From contig JAAYZI010000073.1 of NCBI GenBank assembly GCA_012514925.1, positions 1 to 18,896 of the forward strand: a DNA stretch of 18,896 bases, read 5' to 3'. Source of the stretch: Deltaproteobacteria bacterium. GTDB lineage: Bacteria > Bdellovibrionota_C > UBA2361 > JAAYZI01. The notes beneath the pieces are model-generated. The model was given only the letters and a program-made list of their open reading frames with translations, did not search any database and was not told the origin of the DNA. The stretch's first letter is position 1. Each line of letters starts with the position of its first letter. Made by a program: the position numbers and the translations under genes. Below, one piece after another: positions 6,861 through 13,417 of this stretch.

Positions 6861-7322
6861 TTATGCCCCACCACAACGGAGGCTTATTCGGCTTCTAAGC
6901 GAAAGCACTATTCGGCAGAAATCTTTGCCGTCAGTAAGGATTACTGTAAGTGGAGTGCTCACCCCGCTGGGATATAAAGTCGCAAAACGCACTTCCTTGG
7001 CAGCGGCATCAATTCTTACCGGGTTTTTAAGCTGATGGCGTAACAGCACCCCTCCGTGTTCGTTTTTCTTTTTGGCAAGGTAGGAGCGCTCTCCAAATTC
7101 GATTATTATCTCGGTTTCACGCTGCAAAGCGTCAATCGTTAGCTGCTCTAAGACTGCTTTTAAGCGCCTGGCTTCAAACTTAAGAGTCTGGTCTCCCACC
7201 AGGCCGGCATAAGATGTCACACTCAGCAGAAGCAAAAGCGCCGTAAGAGCCAGCCCACAAATCAGTTCCAACAAGTGATGGCCAGAAGAGCTCTCAAATA
7301 ATTTACGTGGGTACGATGTCAT
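6861..7322 (-). CDS. FimT/GspH-like minor pilin or pseudopilin, first gene of operon
   Basis: Promoter-proximal gene of a four-gene minus-strand prepilin operon. It is 153 aa. The prepilin peptidase site is SG|HHLLELICGLAL: cut after G14 with Glu at +5, followed by a hydrophobic helix to about residue 43. The rest (ARRLKAVLEQLTIDALQRETEIIIEF, then strands and a C-terminal CRIVLSLRSRISLRC) fits the FimT/GspH layout, in which a long helix is followed by a small beta domain. The two Cys near the C-terminus could pair. The expected partners are the inner-membrane assembly platform and prepilin peptidase, neither encoded here. A likely promoter lies within the repeat element at 7396-7480 on the minus strand (-10 TATAAT, 7432-7427). 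Confidence 0.75.
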   Translation of the reverse strand: MTSYPRKLFESSSGHHLLELICGLALTALLLLLSVTSYAGLVGDQTLKFEARRLKAVLEQLTIDALQRETEIIIEFGERSYLAKKKNEHGGVLLRHQLKNPVRIDAAAKEVRFATLYPSGVSTPLTVILTDGKDFCRIVLSLRSRISLRCGGA

Positions 7323-7395
7323 GGTGACTTCTTCGGGCTTTTTAAGAGGATGTTTCCGGATCTTACAAATGAAATGTCCAGGTTACTTGACAACA

Positions 7396-7480
7396 GTATC
7401 CGTTCACATGAATATCAAATTAAGTGATTATAATGTGTTATCAGTGCGATTATCATGAGAAAAAATGCGTGAGCGGTTAC
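7396..7480. mobile_element. MITE-like element, copy B (85 bp, Y module)
   Basis: The left end is GTATCCGTTCACATGAATAT. The right end reads on the other strand GTAACCGCTCACGCAT. Its first 70 bases match the element at 12141-12072 (minus strand) at 59 of 70 positions by my count, so this is a true dispersed repeat and not a chance similarity. The right end runs into the coding start of the gene at 7465 (its first five codons). No direct repeat of 8 bp flanks it (TGACAACA left, TTCGTTTT right), which suggests an old copy or sequence change after insertion. Confidence 0.72.
7427..7456 (-). promoter_or_regulatory. candidate outward promoter in repeat B, toward the pilin operon
   Basis: On the minus strand, ATGATA (7456-7451) and a perfect TATAAT (7432-7427) are 18 nt apart. 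The same arrangement, TTGATA-N18-TGTAAT, is conserved in the homologous element upstream of the AAA ATPase. Transcription from here would enter the first prepilin gene (start at 7322) after about 100 nt. Because ATTATAAT is palindromic, a plus-strand TATAAT (7429-7434) also exists and could serve the 7465 gene, with a TTCACA 20 nt upstream. Confidence 0.5.
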
Positions 7481-8631
7481 TTCGTTTTCATCGCTGCTAC
7501 TTCTACTTGTTGCTAGCGCTTGCTGCATGGGTCTATCTAGCGCCATCCTCTTTGGCTTGTGCGGAAACAGCACCAAAGGTCACGGTCTTTGCCCCGAACA
7601 AGGTTAGCCCTGGCGTCACCCTGGTGCCTCTTATGCGCGAGAAAATCGTGCTTCTTTCTGAAAGCGGGGAAGTTCTTAACACTTGGCCGATTGACGCCAC
7701 CAGAGCCAGGCTTCTTAAAGACGGCACCTTACTGGTGCTGCACGCAAGCAATTGGGGGCGAAATATCAAAAAATGGAGGAAACTAAAGCGGAATATCCGC
7801 ATTTACGACAAAGACAGCAAGGTGCTGTGGGAACATGTAGCCGATGACTTTGTCCACCATGATATTAGAGAAACTGCAGCCGGTGGGTTCATTTTCTTAC
7901 AACGCAGCTTTGTTCCCGAAGAGAAAAAACAAGGAATCAAAGATCTAAAGCGCCGGGCCGTTGCGCGGATACGCTCCGATGCAGTCGTTGAAATTGATCG
8001 GCAAGGCAATACTCTTTTTGAATGGCCTTTCTGGGAGAGCATTGACTTGAATTACTGCGGGAGCGACCCATGCCGTCCTGATGATTGGACTCATGCCAAT
8101 ACAGTTGCGCCACTTCCTCCTAACAAATGGTACGACCAGGGACACACTGCTTTTAAGCCCGGCAATATCATGGTCATGCCGAGGTCGTTTTCAACGATCT
8201 TAATTATTGATCGTGAAAGCAAAAAGATAGTCTGGGAATATAGTGGAGATTATAAAGGTGGGCTAGACAAAAGCCACGAGCCCCATATGATTCCTCCCCA
8301 TCTTCCCGGAGGAGGAAATGTTTTGGTGTTTGATAACGGTACTTTTAAGCACCCGAAAGAGTCTTACATTCTTGAGATAAATCCGCTTACCAAGGAGATT
8401 GTCTGGAAATATGATCGGGGCGAAAAGTTCTTCAGCAAAACCCGGGGAGCCGTGCAACGCCTTCCAAACGGCAACACCCTAATCTCAGAGGATAACCGGG
8501 GGCGCTGCTTTGAAATTACGCCAGCGGGTGAAATGGTATGGTTATTTGAGGATGACTATGAAATCAACCGCTGCGAAAGATTCCCATCTAATTACTTTAA
8601 GAAGGAGGTCTCTCCACCTGCAAACAGGTAA
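7465..8631 (+). CDS. exported arylsulfotransferase-like beta-propeller protein
   Basis: 388 aa. The N-terminus is a signal peptide: basic RERLLRFHR, hydrophobic YFYLLLALAAWVYLA, and a probable cut near LACA|ET. The rest resembles the arylsulfotransferase (ASST) family of periplasmic beta-propellers: HHDIRETAAGG, DWTHANTV, a HEPHMIPPHLPGGGNVLVFDNG stretch whose two His resemble those of the active centre, repeated VWEYxG/VWKYD blades, and SEDNRGRCFEITPAGEMVW. True ASSTs transfer sulfate between phenolic compounds; many relatives have unknown substrates, so the activity here is not certain. The gene's first five codons lie within repeat element B, and the ribosome site is weak (TGAGA). It may therefore have gained its start from the element, or the true start may be an in-frame TTG at 7507. 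The nucleoside phosphorylase-like gene follows after 14 nt, suggesting an operon. Confidence 0.75.
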   Translation: MRERLLRFHRCYFYLLLALAAWVYLAPSSLACAETAPKVTVFAPNKVSPGVTLVPLMREKIVLLSESGEVLNTWPIDATRARLLKDGTLLVLHASNWGRNIKKWRKLKRNIRIYDKDSKVLWEHVADDFVHHDIRETAAGGFIFLQRSFVPEEKKQGIKDLKRRAVARIRSDAVVEIDRQGNTLFEWPFWESIDLNYCGSDPCRPDDWTHANTVAPLPPNKWYDQGHTAFKPGNIMVMPRSFSTILIIDRESKKIVWEYSGDYKGGLDKSHEPHMIPPHLPGGGNVLVFDNGTFKHPKESYILEINPLTKEIVWKYDRGEKFFSKTRGAVQRLPNGNTLISEDNRGRCFEITPAGEMVWLFEDDYEINRCERFPSNYFKKEVSPPANR

Positions 8632-8645
8632 GTTACTATTGATTT

Positions 8646-9299
8646 ATGCTGCTGATTTACACTGCTCTCGTATATGAAGCCAAGCCGCTGATTGAGTGCT
8701 TGAAGCTTAAACGCGACCTACGCTTTAAAGCCTTACGCGTCTTTTCTGGTGAGTCCATACTCTTGCTGGAGGGCGGGGTTGGTCCGCAGAAAACCACTGC
8801 CACAATTACCCATTTTGCTAAAGCGTTAACAGCTATAAAGCCACCGCCACAGATTCGAGTCGCGCTTAATATAGGAATCTGCGGCGCAGCGGCTACGTTT
8901 AAACTTGGAGCGCTTTATCAAGTCTCTGAAGTTTCGACACACTCTCATACCAAAGTTTTTTTCCCTGGAGTCTCTCTAGACCCAGAGCTACCAAGCGCAA
9001 AGTTGCGAAGCTTTGATGAGCCTCTATACGCCAATAACCCCGCAGCAGCCGGGGTTGAACTGGCAGACATGGAAGGATTTGCTTTCTTTGAGAGCAGCGC
9101 TATTTATTTTACGGAAGCCAAGCTGGGATATCTTAAAATAATCTCCGACCACTTGGACTGCACATGCCTCGACCACCACATCATAGGCACCCTCTTTAAG
9201 CCGCATCTACCCCGCCTCACTACCGTTTTGAAAAAGGCGCTCACCTGCGCCAACCCCCCTCACCAAGTTTCCGCTTCAAACACCAACTCACGTAACTAA
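8646..9299 (+). CDS. nucleoside phosphorylase / MTA-SAH nucleosidase family protein
   Basis: A 217-aa cytoplasmic protein of the PNP_UDP_1 superfamily, which cleaves the N-glycosidic bond of nucleosides by phosphorolysis or hydrolysis. Visible motifs are the N-terminal YEAKP (E11), GGVGPQKT (43-50, phosphate or active-site loop), NIGICGA (75-81), the diagnostic DMEGFAF (141-147, where M-E contacts ribose) and an Asp in ISDHLD (D168), the usual purine-protonating position. It is short for the family, and the substrate (for example methylthioadenosine, futalosine or a hopanoid intermediate) cannot be read from sequence alone. The nearest ribosome-like site (AGGTAAG) is about 14 nt upstream; a stronger AAGGAGG at 8602-8608 lies too far away. 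It follows the ASST-like gene and precedes repeat element C. Confidence 0.75.
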   Translation: MLLIYTALVYEAKPLIECLKLKRDLRFKALRVFSGESILLLEGGVGPQKTTATITHFAKALTAIKPPPQIRVALNIGICGAAATFKLGALYQVSEVSTHSHTKVFFPGVSLDPELPSAKLRSFDEPLYANNPAAAGVELADMEGFAFFESSAIYFTEAKLGYLKIISDHLDCTCLDHHIIGTLFKPHLPRLTTVLKKALTCANPPHQVSASNTNSRN

Positions 9300-9372
9300 T
9301 TACCAATGCTACCAACTAGTGCGACCTTAACCACTAGCAGCCTTTCATAAATTACGCTATTCTCCTCAAATT

Positions 9373-9484
9373 GTAACCGTTCACGTGTGGAATTGTTCAT
9401 CACCAAAGCTTCTCCTGAGGGGACCTTTTGCCTAGGCTTTGGTGTTGGTGGATTTTGTGAATCGATTCCGTACGTGAGCGCTTA
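9373..9484. mobile_element. MITE-like element, copy C (112 bp, X module) with 8-bp target duplication
   Basis: An imperfect palindrome lying between the nucleosidase gene and serA. The left end is GTAACCGTTCACGTGTGGAA; the right end, read on the minus strand from 9485, is GTAAGCGCTCACGTACGGAA. Inner arms CACCAAAGC (9401-9409) and GCTTTGGTG (9436-9444) are perfect complements. It is flanked by the direct repeat CTCAAATT at 9365-9372 and 9485-9492, evidence of insertion by transposition. The terminal C at 9485 is shared between the element end and the duplication. Its right arm matches 11985-12035 at about 43 of 51 positions with one gap. It contains no ORF, so it is non-autonomous. Confidence 0.8.
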
Positions 9485-9519
9485 CTCAAATTCTTATCCT
9501 AAGCACCCTGGAGGTTAAC

Positions 9520-10764
9520 ATGCCACAGCAATATCCTTTCTGCAAAGAAGAGATCAAAATTTTGATGCTTGAAGGCATTCATGAAATTGCCGTCAAGATG
9601 CTGCAAGACGCGGGTTATATCTGTAATGTGATCCCTAGATCCTTATCTTCTGAGGAACTGATGGAACAGATCCAAGACTCACACGTCGTAGCGATACGTT
9701 CCAAGACAAAAATTACCTCTGAACACTTAGCTGCGGCGCAGCACCTACTGGCGGTGGGGTGTTTCGGTGTCGGCACGAATCAAGTGGACTTGGATGCTGC
9801 CGCCAACCATGCCATCCCAGTTTTCAATGCTCCCTACGGAAACACCCGCAGCGTCGCTGAATTGGCTTTGGCGCACATTCTTTGGCTGGCGCGCCGGGCA
9901 GCCGACAAGAACTGCAAAATGCATCAAGGCTTTTGGGATAAGTCCGCAAAGGGCGCCATCGAAGTGCGCGATAAAGTCTTAGGGCTGATTGGTTACGGTC
10001 ATATCGGGCAGCAAGTGGGGCTGCTGGGCGAGTCGGTGGGAATGCACGTTCTTTTTTACGACATCGCCAAACGTCTTCCCCTGGGTAACGCACACCCCGT
10101 TGCAAGCCTAGAGGCCCTGCTTGCAAAGGCCGACTTTCTCTCTCTGCACTTGCCGACCATGCCCAACAACCGGGCTCTAATTGGCGAAGCAGAAATCGCC
10201 AAAATGAAACGCGGCAGCTACCTACTAAACTTAAGCCGCGGAAGCTTAATCGACTTTTCCGCGGTTAAGGCCGCGATTGAATCGAAACATCTGGCAGGTG
10301 CGGGATTGGATGTTTATCCTGCCGAACCAAAAACCAATAAAGAAGAGTTTAAGTGCGATTTAGCTGGGATGGAAAACGTGATTTTGACCCCACACTTAGG
10401 GGGCAGCACGGAAGAAGCGCAGTACAACATTGGAGTGGAGGTGGCCAGCGCGTTTATTAAGTTTATCGATAACGGCACCACCACCGGAGCGGTTAATTTC
10501 CCCCAAGTAGAGCTGCCACTTTTCCCCAATTCCCACCGCATTTTAAACGTTCACCGCAATGTTCCAGGTGTGCTCAGCAGCGTCAATAAGATTCTCTCGG
10601 ACCTGGGCGCCAATATTAACGCACAGTATCTGAATACATACAAAGACGTGGGCTACCTGATTATGGACGTGGGCAACGGTCTCTCAGAGAACGTAGGGGA
10701 AGAGATCTCCAAGCTTCCAACCAACATCAAAACTCGGATTCTTACCAGCCCGGATATTTCATGA
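9520..10764 (+). CDS. serA: D-3-phosphoglycerate dehydrogenase
   Basis: Catalyses the first committed step of serine synthesis: 3-phosphoglycerate plus NAD to 3-phosphohydroxypyruvate. It is 414 aa, the same size as the E. coli-type enzyme. Visible are the NAD-binding GYGHIG (158-163) with D181, the catalytic triad R240 (LNLSRGSLID), E269 (DVYPAEP) and H292 (LTPHLGGSTEEA), and a C-terminal ACT domain (about 340-414, HRNVPGVLSSVNKILSDLG) that binds serine for feedback inhibition. There is no long intervening domain, so this is the shorter class. GGAGG lies 6 nt before the ATG. The promoter must lie in or near repeat element C, which fills most of the upstream gap. It converges with serC. Confidence 0.96.
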   Translation: MPQQYPFCKEEIKILMLEGIHEIAVKMLQDAGYICNVIPRSLSSEELMEQIQDSHVVAIRSKTKITSEHLAAAQHLLAVGCFGVGTNQVDLDAAANHAIPVFNAPYGNTRSVAELALAHILWLARRAADKNCKMHQGFWDKSAKGAIEVRDKVLGLIGYGHIGQQVGLLGESVGMHVLFYDIAKRLPLGNAHPVASLEALLAKADFLSLHLPTMPNNRALIGEAEIAKMKRGSYLLNLSRGSLIDFSAVKAAIESKHLAGAGLDVYPAEPKTNKEEFKCDLAGMENVILTPHLGGSTEEAQYNIGVEVASAFIKFIDNGTTTGAVNFPQVELPLFPNSHRILNVHRNVPGVLSSVNKILSDLGANINAQYLNTYKDVGYLIMDVGNGLSENVGEEISKLPTNIKTRILTSPDIS

Positions 10765-10787
10765 AGTATCCCCGGGCTAGCCACGGG
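10765..10787. other. short gap between convergent serA and serC
   Basis: Only 23 nt separate the two stop codons. They hold a GC-rich palindrome, CCCGGGCTAGCCACGGG, with GGCTAGCC at its centre, which could form a small hairpin on either strand. No T-tract is present, so a bidirectional terminator is only possible. Confidence 0.35.
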
Positions 10788-11873
10788 TTACGCGTGCTTG
10801 CCCTCGAACTCGCGCATGAAGGCTACCAACTTTTTGACGCCCTCCAGCGGAAAAGCGTTGTAGATGCTGGCCCGCAAGCCGCCCACACTGCGGTGGCCTT
10901 TAAGCTCCACCAGTCCCTGCTCGGCTGCTTCTTTAACGAACTGCGGCTCCAGATCTTGCTGCCTGATGCGGAAGGTCACATTCATCAGGGAACGGCTGCC
11001 CGGTTCTGCGTGACCAATATAGAAATCTGATGCATCGATGGCTGCATATAATAGCTCTGCTTTCTCCCGGTTAATCTGCTCAATCTTTGCCAATCCTCCC
11101 TGACGCTTGATCCATTTCAGGACTTCTCCAAAGACGTAGATCGCAAATACCGGCGGGGTGTTGTAAAGCGAATCATGTTCGACGTAGGTGTTGTAATTTA
11201 GCATGATCGGAAGGCTCTTACTTGAACGCGACAAAAGATCTCGGCGAATAATCACCACTGTCACGCCGGCTGGTCCTAGATTCTTTTGAGCTCCGGCATA
11301 GATCAAACCGTATTTTTTGATATCAATCTTCTTATGAAGCAGGTCAGAAGAAGCATCACACACCAACACGGTCTTTGAAAGGTCCACCGCCGGTTCGCTC
11401 TGGAACTCCGTTCCAAAAATTGTATTATTGCTGGTAAAGTGGCAGTATGCGCTGCGCTCGCTGAGCTTAATTTCTGCCGGGATTTTATTGTAGTTAGACT
11501 CCGCGGAGCTGCCAGCCACAGTAACCTCTCCAAACTTACCGGCTTCCTTATAAGCCTTCTCAGACCAAGCTCCCGACAGAATGTAATCTCCAACCATCCC
11601 AGGCGAAAGTAAATTCATGGGAACCATTGAAAACTGATTAGTGGCGCCGCCGCTTGCAAAAATGATGGCAAAGTCATCTCCGATCTCCAGTAAGCTGCGC
11701 AGATCATCTTGGGCCTGCTTAATAATCTCCAAGAAAGCCTTGCTACGATGGCTCATCTCCATAATCCCGATACCGCTGTCTTGGTAGCTCAAGATGTTTT
11801 CAGAAACAATCTGCAAAACCTCTTCAGGCAATACCGCAGGACCGGGGCTAAAATTGAATTTACGTAGAGTCAT
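10788..11873 (-). CDS. serC: phosphoserine aminotransferase
   Basis: A PLP-dependent class V aminotransferase that converts 3-phosphohydroxypyruvate and glutamate to O-phosphoserine, directly after SerA; in some bacteria it also acts in pyridoxal phosphate synthesis. From ATG 11873 it is 361 aa, the normal length. Visible are NFSPGPAVLP at the start, MSHRS (40-44, substrate phosphate contact), ASGGATNQF (PLP phosphate region), D173 in VCDASSD, and the Schiff-base Lys K197 in AGAQKNLGPAG. The C-terminus has VELKGHRSVGGLRASIYNA, where family members place substrate-binding residues. AAGGG about 9 nt before ATG 11873 decides the start; the open frame continues to 11912 without a better site. It faces serA convergently, so each gene needs its own promoter. 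The serC promoter region abuts repeat element D. Confidence 0.95.
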   Translation of the reverse strand: MTLRKFNFSPGPAVLPEEVLQIVSENILSYQDSGIGIMEMSHRSKAFLEIIKQAQDDLRSLLEIGDDFAIIFASGGATNQFSMVPMNLLSPGMVGDYILSGAWSEKAYKEAGKFGEVTVAGSSAESNYNKIPAEIKLSERSAYCHFTSNNTIFGTEFQSEPAVDLSKTVLVCDASSDLLHKKIDIKKYGLIYAGAQKNLGPAGVTVVIIRRDLLSRSSKSLPIMLNYNTYVEHDSLYNTPPVFAIYVFGEVLKWIKRQGGLAKIEQINREKAELLYAAIDASDFYIGHAEPGSRSLMNVTFRIRQQDLEPQFVKEAAEQGLVELKGHRSVGGLRASIYNAFPLEGVKKLVAFMREFEGKHA

Positions 11874-12038
11874 GGCCTTTCCCTTGTAAAATGGAGTTAA
11901 CAGACGCAGCATAGCACTATAGGTAAATTAGAAGTATAGTGTGTCCGTTCACATAAATATTACTTTCTCCGGAGAAAGTGAAATGTAACCGTTCACATAT
12001 GGAATTGATTACACAAAACCCACTAACACCAAAGCTTA

Positions 12039-12058
12039 CCCCCTCAGGGGGCTTTTTT
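12039..12058 (+). terminator. intrinsic terminator-like hairpin inside element D
   Basis: CCCCC (12039-12043) and GGGGG (12047-12051) with a TCA loop are followed by CTTTTTT (12052-12058), a strong plus-strand terminator form; A/T pairs can extend the stem. It would block plus-strand transcription from before the AAA gene and insulate it, leaving the downstream Y-module promoter to drive it. Confidence 0.55.
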
Positions 12059-12080
12059 GGGGGGGGACCACTTTTTTTTC

Positions 12081-12110
12081 TTGATAATCGCATTGGTAAC
12101 AGATTGTAAT
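12081..12110 (+). promoter_or_regulatory. candidate promoter of the AAA gene within Y module
   Basis: TTGATA (12081-12086) and TGTAAT (12105-12110) are 18 nt apart. The homologous copy at 7456-7427 (minus strand) keeps the same boxes and spacing, and both point outward through the GTATCCG end of the element into the next gene. The start codon at 12193 lies about 75 nt beyond the likely start site. Confidence 0.5.
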
Positions 12111-12192
12111 CCCCTAATTTGATATTTATATAAACGGATACACTTTTCCTAGACTGCTAGCTTTCTCCCCGTCTTTTTGAGAATATAAAAGT

Positions 12193-13308
12193 ATGGATCT
12201 TGTTGATCTCATTAATCCGTCTCTTACCACCTTGCTCCTGGTGATGCTCCTTCCTTTTCTCTACTTTGGATACCACGCCAAGTACTGGTACAACCCACCC
12301 TTTTTAAAACGTAGCGACTTTTTTCTAATGATGTTGGCGCTCTGTTTGGGGGCAGTGGTCATCGTTAAGATGATTCGCGCTTTAAGAGCAGGCGAACAAG
12401 AAGACCTTCAACTTATCTTGATGCATTTGGCCCCGGTACTGTTGGTGCTACTGATTGTGCGCGCTGGAAAGGTGGGCATCGGCCCGCGCATGCAAGCCGC
12501 TCCTAATGCTGAGGACGCCACAGCAGCGCCTGGACCATCTCGTGAAATTAAGCGCGTCACCTGGGACGAGCTTATTATCGACGAGGGGCTTAAACATGAG
12601 CTGATCTCTATCGTCGAGCTTCTCAAAGATCCAAAAACCACTCGCAAATATGGAATTGATGTTCCTAAGGGGATCCTCTTAACCGGTCCACCCGGAACAG
12701 GAAAAACTACCATCGCTAAAGTCATTGCTAGCACCGCCAATTTAAGTTTTTTCGTTCTGTCCATGGATGAGATTGTCTCCAAATGGGTGGGGGAATCCGA
12801 GAAAAATCTAACTCGCCTTTTTGATGCCGCCAGGGCCCACGCTCCTTCGGTAATTTTTGTGGATGAGGTCGACTCTATCGGCAGAGCCAGGTCTTCGGGC
12901 GGGCAGCAGTGGGCGGAGAATTTACTTAATCACCTGCTCCAGCTTATTGACGGCGTGGTCAAAACCGAAGGCCTTTACGTTATTGCCGCCACCAACCGCG
13001 CAGACTTAGTAGACGATGCGCTTAAACGCGCCGGCAGACTTAACAAAGTAATCGAGATTCCGCTGCCTGACTTTAATTCACGTCGGCAGATTTTCATGCT
13101 AAACCTAGCCAAGATGCCGCTGGCGGAGCAGATCGATATTGATTTTCTAGCGCATGTGACCGAGGGGAATTCGGGCGCTGATATCAAGGAGATCTGTAAC
13201 CAAGCCGGGCTTAATGCCTTTAAACGCGAATCCGGCAAAAAGAAACGATCCCATACTGTGTGCTACGCCGACATCGAACTGGCGCTAAGCGAGTTTGTAA
13301 AGGGTTAA
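12193..13308 (+). CDS. membrane-anchored AAA ATPase (Msp1/FtsH-like, no protease domain)
   Basis: 371 aa. The N-terminus has three hydrophobic stretches (about 10-27, 43-62 and 74-91), so it should be anchored in the inner membrane with the ATPase domain in the cytoplasm. The AAA domain (about 122-371) has Walker A GPPGTGKT (165-172), pore loop SKWVGESEKNL (196-206), Walker B VIFVDEVD (220-227), sensor-1 ATNR (266-269) and candidate arginine fingers in LKRAGRL (R279, R282), then a four-helix lid. The KWVGESEK pore loop is of the p97/Msp1/katanin type; FtsH has FVG there. The protein ends right after the lid with no zinc metalloprotease domain (no HExxH). By analogy with Msp1 it may extract or unfold membrane proteins; that role is inference. 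It follows element D and precedes an unknown coiled-coil gene by 109 nt. The upstream ribosome site is weak. Confidence 0.85.
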   Translation: MDLVDLINPSLTTLLLVMLLPFLYFGYHAKYWYNPPFLKRSDFFLMMLALCLGAVVIVKMIRALRAGEQEDLQLILMHLAPVLLVLLIVRAGKVGIGPRMQAAPNAEDATAAPGPSREIKRVTWDELIIDEGLKHELISIVELLKDPKTTRKYGIDVPKGILLTGPPGTGKTTIAKVIASTANLSFFVLSMDEIVSKWVGESEKNLTRLFDAARAHAPSVIFVDEVDSIGRARSSGGQQWAENLLNHLLQLIDGVVKTEGLYVIAATNRADLVDDALKRAGRLNKVIEIPLPDFNSRRQIFMLNLAKMPLAEQIDIDFLAHVTEGNSGADIKEICNQAGLNAFKRESGKKKRSHTVCYADIELALSEFVKG

Positions 13309-13417
13309 GCTTACACCCCCCAAATAATATGCAGCGCACTCCCGAGAACCCTCCATAACTATGATTGAGGGAGAGATGCCCGACCTAATGGAGTAGGTTT
13401 TTCAGGGAGTTAAGGTC
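13309..13417 (+). other. gap with weak hairpin and ribosome site for the next gene
   Basis: Contains CCCTC...GAGGG (about 13350-13374) and a short terminator-like hairpin, ACCTA (13383-13387) with TAGGT (13394-13398) followed by TTTT. AGGGAG at 13404-13409 is 8 nt before the ATG of the hypothetical gene. Neither hairpin is strong. Confidence 0.35.

Larger units (their letters stand above)
11941..12141. mobile_element. composite MITE-like element, copy D (Z + X + Y modules)
   Basis: About 200 bp filling the gap between serC and the AAA gene. From left: a Z-type half (11941-11984) starting GTGTCCGTTCACAT with the perfect palindrome at 11962-11979; an X-type half (11985 to about 12060) starting GTAACCGTTCACATATGGAA; and a Y module on the minus strand (12141-12072) starting GTATCCGTTTATATAAATAT. 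Each module has a separate homologue in this window (14489-14440, 9485-9436 and 7396-7465). It thus looks like nested insertion or recombination of several elements. There are no direct repeats at the outer ends (AGTATAGT left, ACTTTTCC right). Confidence 0.7.

Noticed and set aside
6727..7035. Plus-strand frame across the first two prepilin genes
   Set aside because: It is antisense to two genes with clear prepilin signals and has no recognisable domain.
8602..8608. AAGGAGG as the ribosome site for the nucleosidase-like gene
   Set aside because: It lies 37 nt before ATG 8646 with no start codon at normal distance, and encodes KEV of the preceding protein.
10765..10792. GTATCC...GGTTAC between the serA and serC stops as a sixth repeat element
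   Set aside because: The span is under 30 bp, has none of the inner module sequence, and GGTTAC lies in the serC 3' end. Chance similarity is more likely.
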